From contig CP070666.1 of assembly GCA_020351775.1 (NCBI GenBank), positions 4,962,860-5,023,162 on the forward strand: 60,303 nucleotides of DNA, written 5' to 3'. A program made the translations under genes and the position numbers. Positions 58,825 to 60,303 of this stretch are shown here, in pieces. The DNA comes from Gemmatimonadota bacterium (GTDB taxonomy: Bacteria; Gemmatimonadota; Gemmatimonadetes; Gemmatimonadales; GWC2-71-9). The notes under the pieces were generated by a model, which made no database searches, had not been told where the DNA came from, and saw only the letters and a list, made by a program, of their open reading frames with translations. Numbering within the stretch: the first letter of the stretch is position 1; the number at the start of each line of letters is the position of its first letter.

Positions 58825-60303
58825 GTGGAAAGCCTGCTGATACAACTCGCCGCGGTCGTCGTGCTGGGAATCGGAGCGACGTGGCTCTCATGGCGATTCC
58901 ACCTGCCCTCGATCTTGTTGTTGCTCGTGGTGGGGTTCCTGGCGGGATCAGTGACAGGACTGCTGGATCCGGACGCCCTGCTCGGAGACCTCCTCTTTCC
59001 CGTGGTATCTCTGTCGGTTGCCGTGATTCTGTTCGAAGGTGGATTGAGCCTCGACATTGCCGAGCTGAGGGATATCGGGCGGGTCCTGCGCAACCTGATA
59101 ACGATCGGCGTGCTGGTCACATGGGTTGGCGCAACTCTACTAGCGCGCGTGTTGCTCGGATTCGATTGGGACCTCGCCACCTTGTTGGGCGCCATTCTCG
59201 TTGTGACTGGTCCCACCGTCATTGTGCCGCTGATGAGGCACGTGCGGCCGTCGCACCGCGTTGGATCGGCGATCAAGTGGGAAGGCATCGTGAACGACCC
59301 ACTGGGTGCGATTCTCGCGGTGCTCGTCTTCGAGGTCATCATCGGCGGTGGCCAGGAATTCTCTGCCGATACCGTCGTTGTCGTGCTCACGGCCTTGGCC
59401 GCGGGAACAATTCTGGGACTGGCCGGCGCGGCATTGTTGGTCGTTGCCTTGAGGCGTTATTGGATTCCCGACTTCCTGCAGAACCCGGGGGCGCTGGCCG
59501 TAGCGCTGGCCGTGTTCGCGACCGCCAATCTGTTGCAGGAGGAATCGGGGCTTCTCGCGGTCACGGTGATGGGCTCGGCTTTGGCGAGTCAGAAGCTCGT
59601 TTCGGTCCGCCACATCGTGGAGTTCAAGGAGAACCTGCGGGTGCTACTGATCTCCATTCTCTTCATCGTGCTCGCTGCGCGCATTCCGGTGTCTGCGCTG
59701 CTCGAGACGAGTGTGAGCGGTCTACTGTTTCTGGGTGGTCTGATTGTGTTGGTCAGGCCGGCAGCGGTCGCGCTGGCTACACTGCGAACTCGTCTGAACT
59801 GGCGAGAACGGTGCTTTCTGGGGTTCATGGCGCCGCGGGGGATCGTCGCGGCTGCCGTCTCTTCGATCTTCGCCCTCGAACTAGTGCAGTCGGGCCATCA
59901 ATCCGCCGAGCAACTGATCCCAATCACGTTCCTGGTCATCGTGGGGACGGTGCTGGTGTACGGCGTCGCGGCCGCTCCTGTTGCCAGGTGGCTCCGCGTT
60001 GCGTCGCCCGACCCGCAAGGGCTGTTGATCGTCGGTGCCGACCCCTGGATCCGGTCGGTGGCGGAGTTGCTGCAAAGAGAAGGGGTGGAGGTGTTGCTCG
60101 TTGACTCCAACTGGGCCCACGTGGCGGCGGCCCGGCAGAGCGGGCTGCGGGCGCAGTACGGCAATGTTCTGGACGAGCAGGCGATGGACGCGTTGGATCT
60201 GGACGGCATCGGTGGCCTGCTGGCAGTGACCTCCAACGACGAGGTCAATGCGCTCGCCGCCCTGCATTTTGGCGAGGTGTTCGGGCGCGCGCGGGTTTAC
60301 CAG
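58825..60303 (+). CDS. Cation:proton antiporter with C-terminal TrkA-N (RCK) domain, cut by window end
   Basis: The frame is open from the GTG at 58825 (GGGGGT upstream) to the last base: 493 codons without a stop. About twelve transmembrane helices come first, with CPA1-type motifs: ILFEGGLSLDI, VVTGPTVIVPLMRHVRP, IKWEGIVNDPLGAILAVLVFE and GFMAPRGIVAAAVSS. A cytosolic Rossmann domain starts near residue 395 (GLLIVGADPWIRSVAELLQREG...LLVDSN), a TrkA-N domain that senses NAD(H) or similar ligands. It exchanges Na+ or K+ for protons at the inner membrane. Competing frames here run across these motifs and lack signatures. Confidence 0.88.
   Translation, partial: MESLLIQLAAVVVLGIGATWLSWRFHLPSILLLLVVGFLAGSVTGLLDPDALLGDLLFPVVSLSVAVILFEGGLSLDIAELRDIGRVLRNLITIGVLVTWVGATLLARVLLGFDWDLATLLGAILVVTGPTVIVPLMRHVRPSHRVGSAIKWEGIVNDPLGAILAVLVFEVIIGGGQEFSADTVVVVLTALAAGTILGLAGAALLVVALRRYWIPDFLQNPGALAVALAVFATANLLQEESGLLAVTVMGSALASQKLVSVRHIVEFKENLRVLLISILFIVLAARIPVSALLETSVSGLLFLGGLIVLVRPAAVALATLRTRLNWRERCFLGFMAPRGIVAAAVSSIFALELVQSGHQSAEQLIPITFLVIVGTVLVYGVAAAPVARWLRVASPDPQGLLIVGADPWIRSVAELLQREGVEVLLVDSNWAHVAAARQSGLRAQYGNVLDEQAMDALDLDGIGGLLAVTSNDEVNALAALHFGEVFGRARVYQ

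Noticed and set aside
58800..60104. A 434-codon plus-strand frame overlapping the antiporter
   Set aside because: It is Arg/Gly-rich and motif-free; the neighbouring frame carries all antiporter motifs.

Overview
This 60.3 kb window is chromosomal DNA of about 60% G+C from a Gram-negative bacterium. An Omp85/TamA-type outer-membrane protein, a TamB-like protein, a TPR/beta-barrel exporter and several lipoproteins imply an outer membrane. The compact sigma-70 factor and the general protein style suggest Gemmatimonadota or a nearby phylum. That placement is inference, because the window has no rRNA and I saw no tRNA. There is no phage, transposase or CRISPR.

Layout. Positions 1-227 hold the end of a HAD phosphatase. 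From about 28.6 kb down to 277 every gene is on the minus strand. In transcription order they are: cobalamin adenosyltransferase, PhzF-like isomerase, aroB, a sigma-70 factor with a near-consensus promoter and a strong terminator, glycolate oxidase glcDEF overlapping ygfZ, an Nramp-related transporter, and a membrane spermidine-synthase-like protein. A formate dehydrogenase block follows: SDR, small coiled-coil protein, fdhD, fdhB, selenocysteine-containing fdhA and a cysteine desulfurase-like enzyme. The last unit is an exopolysaccharide operon.

From 28.8 to 40.9 kb a plus-strand unit encodes a ferredoxin-NADP reductase, TamA-like, TamB-like, a lipid kinase, a zinc-ribbon protein, a P1 peptidase, a HAD phosphatase, a membrane protein and acpS. 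A short divergent region follows, with a HEAT protein (minus) and a D-aminoacylase and alpha/beta hydrolase (plus). A repeat-rich, gene-poor stretch lies at 45.3-46.1 kb. From 58.0 down to 46.1 kb, minus-strand genes encode a ribose-type sugar ABC transporter, a GH172/DUF2961 lipoprotein, an L-fucose-isomerase-like enzyme, a dipeptidase, a GNAT protein, an ATP-grasp enzyme and a LMW phosphotyrosine phosphatase. The window ends in a cation/proton antiporter.

Main points of interest. (1) fdhA is interrupted by an in-frame UGA exactly at the catalytic selenocysteine position, followed by a textbook bacterial SECIS hairpin. (2) The exopolysaccharide operon has PgaA-, PgaC- and deacetylase-like genes. 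It is headed by a RecA-like/degenerate receiver/degenerate GGDEF protein resembling BcsE, split by a frame change, with a perfect CRP-type palindrome upstream. (3) Two inverted loci about 21 kb apart carry 21-bp repeats that encode coiled-coil heptads. One is flanked by two homologous 26-residue coding relics. (4) A heptanucleotide array runs into the end of a D-aminoacylase gene. (5) The sugar locus has a gene content that fits D-arabinan or fructan use.
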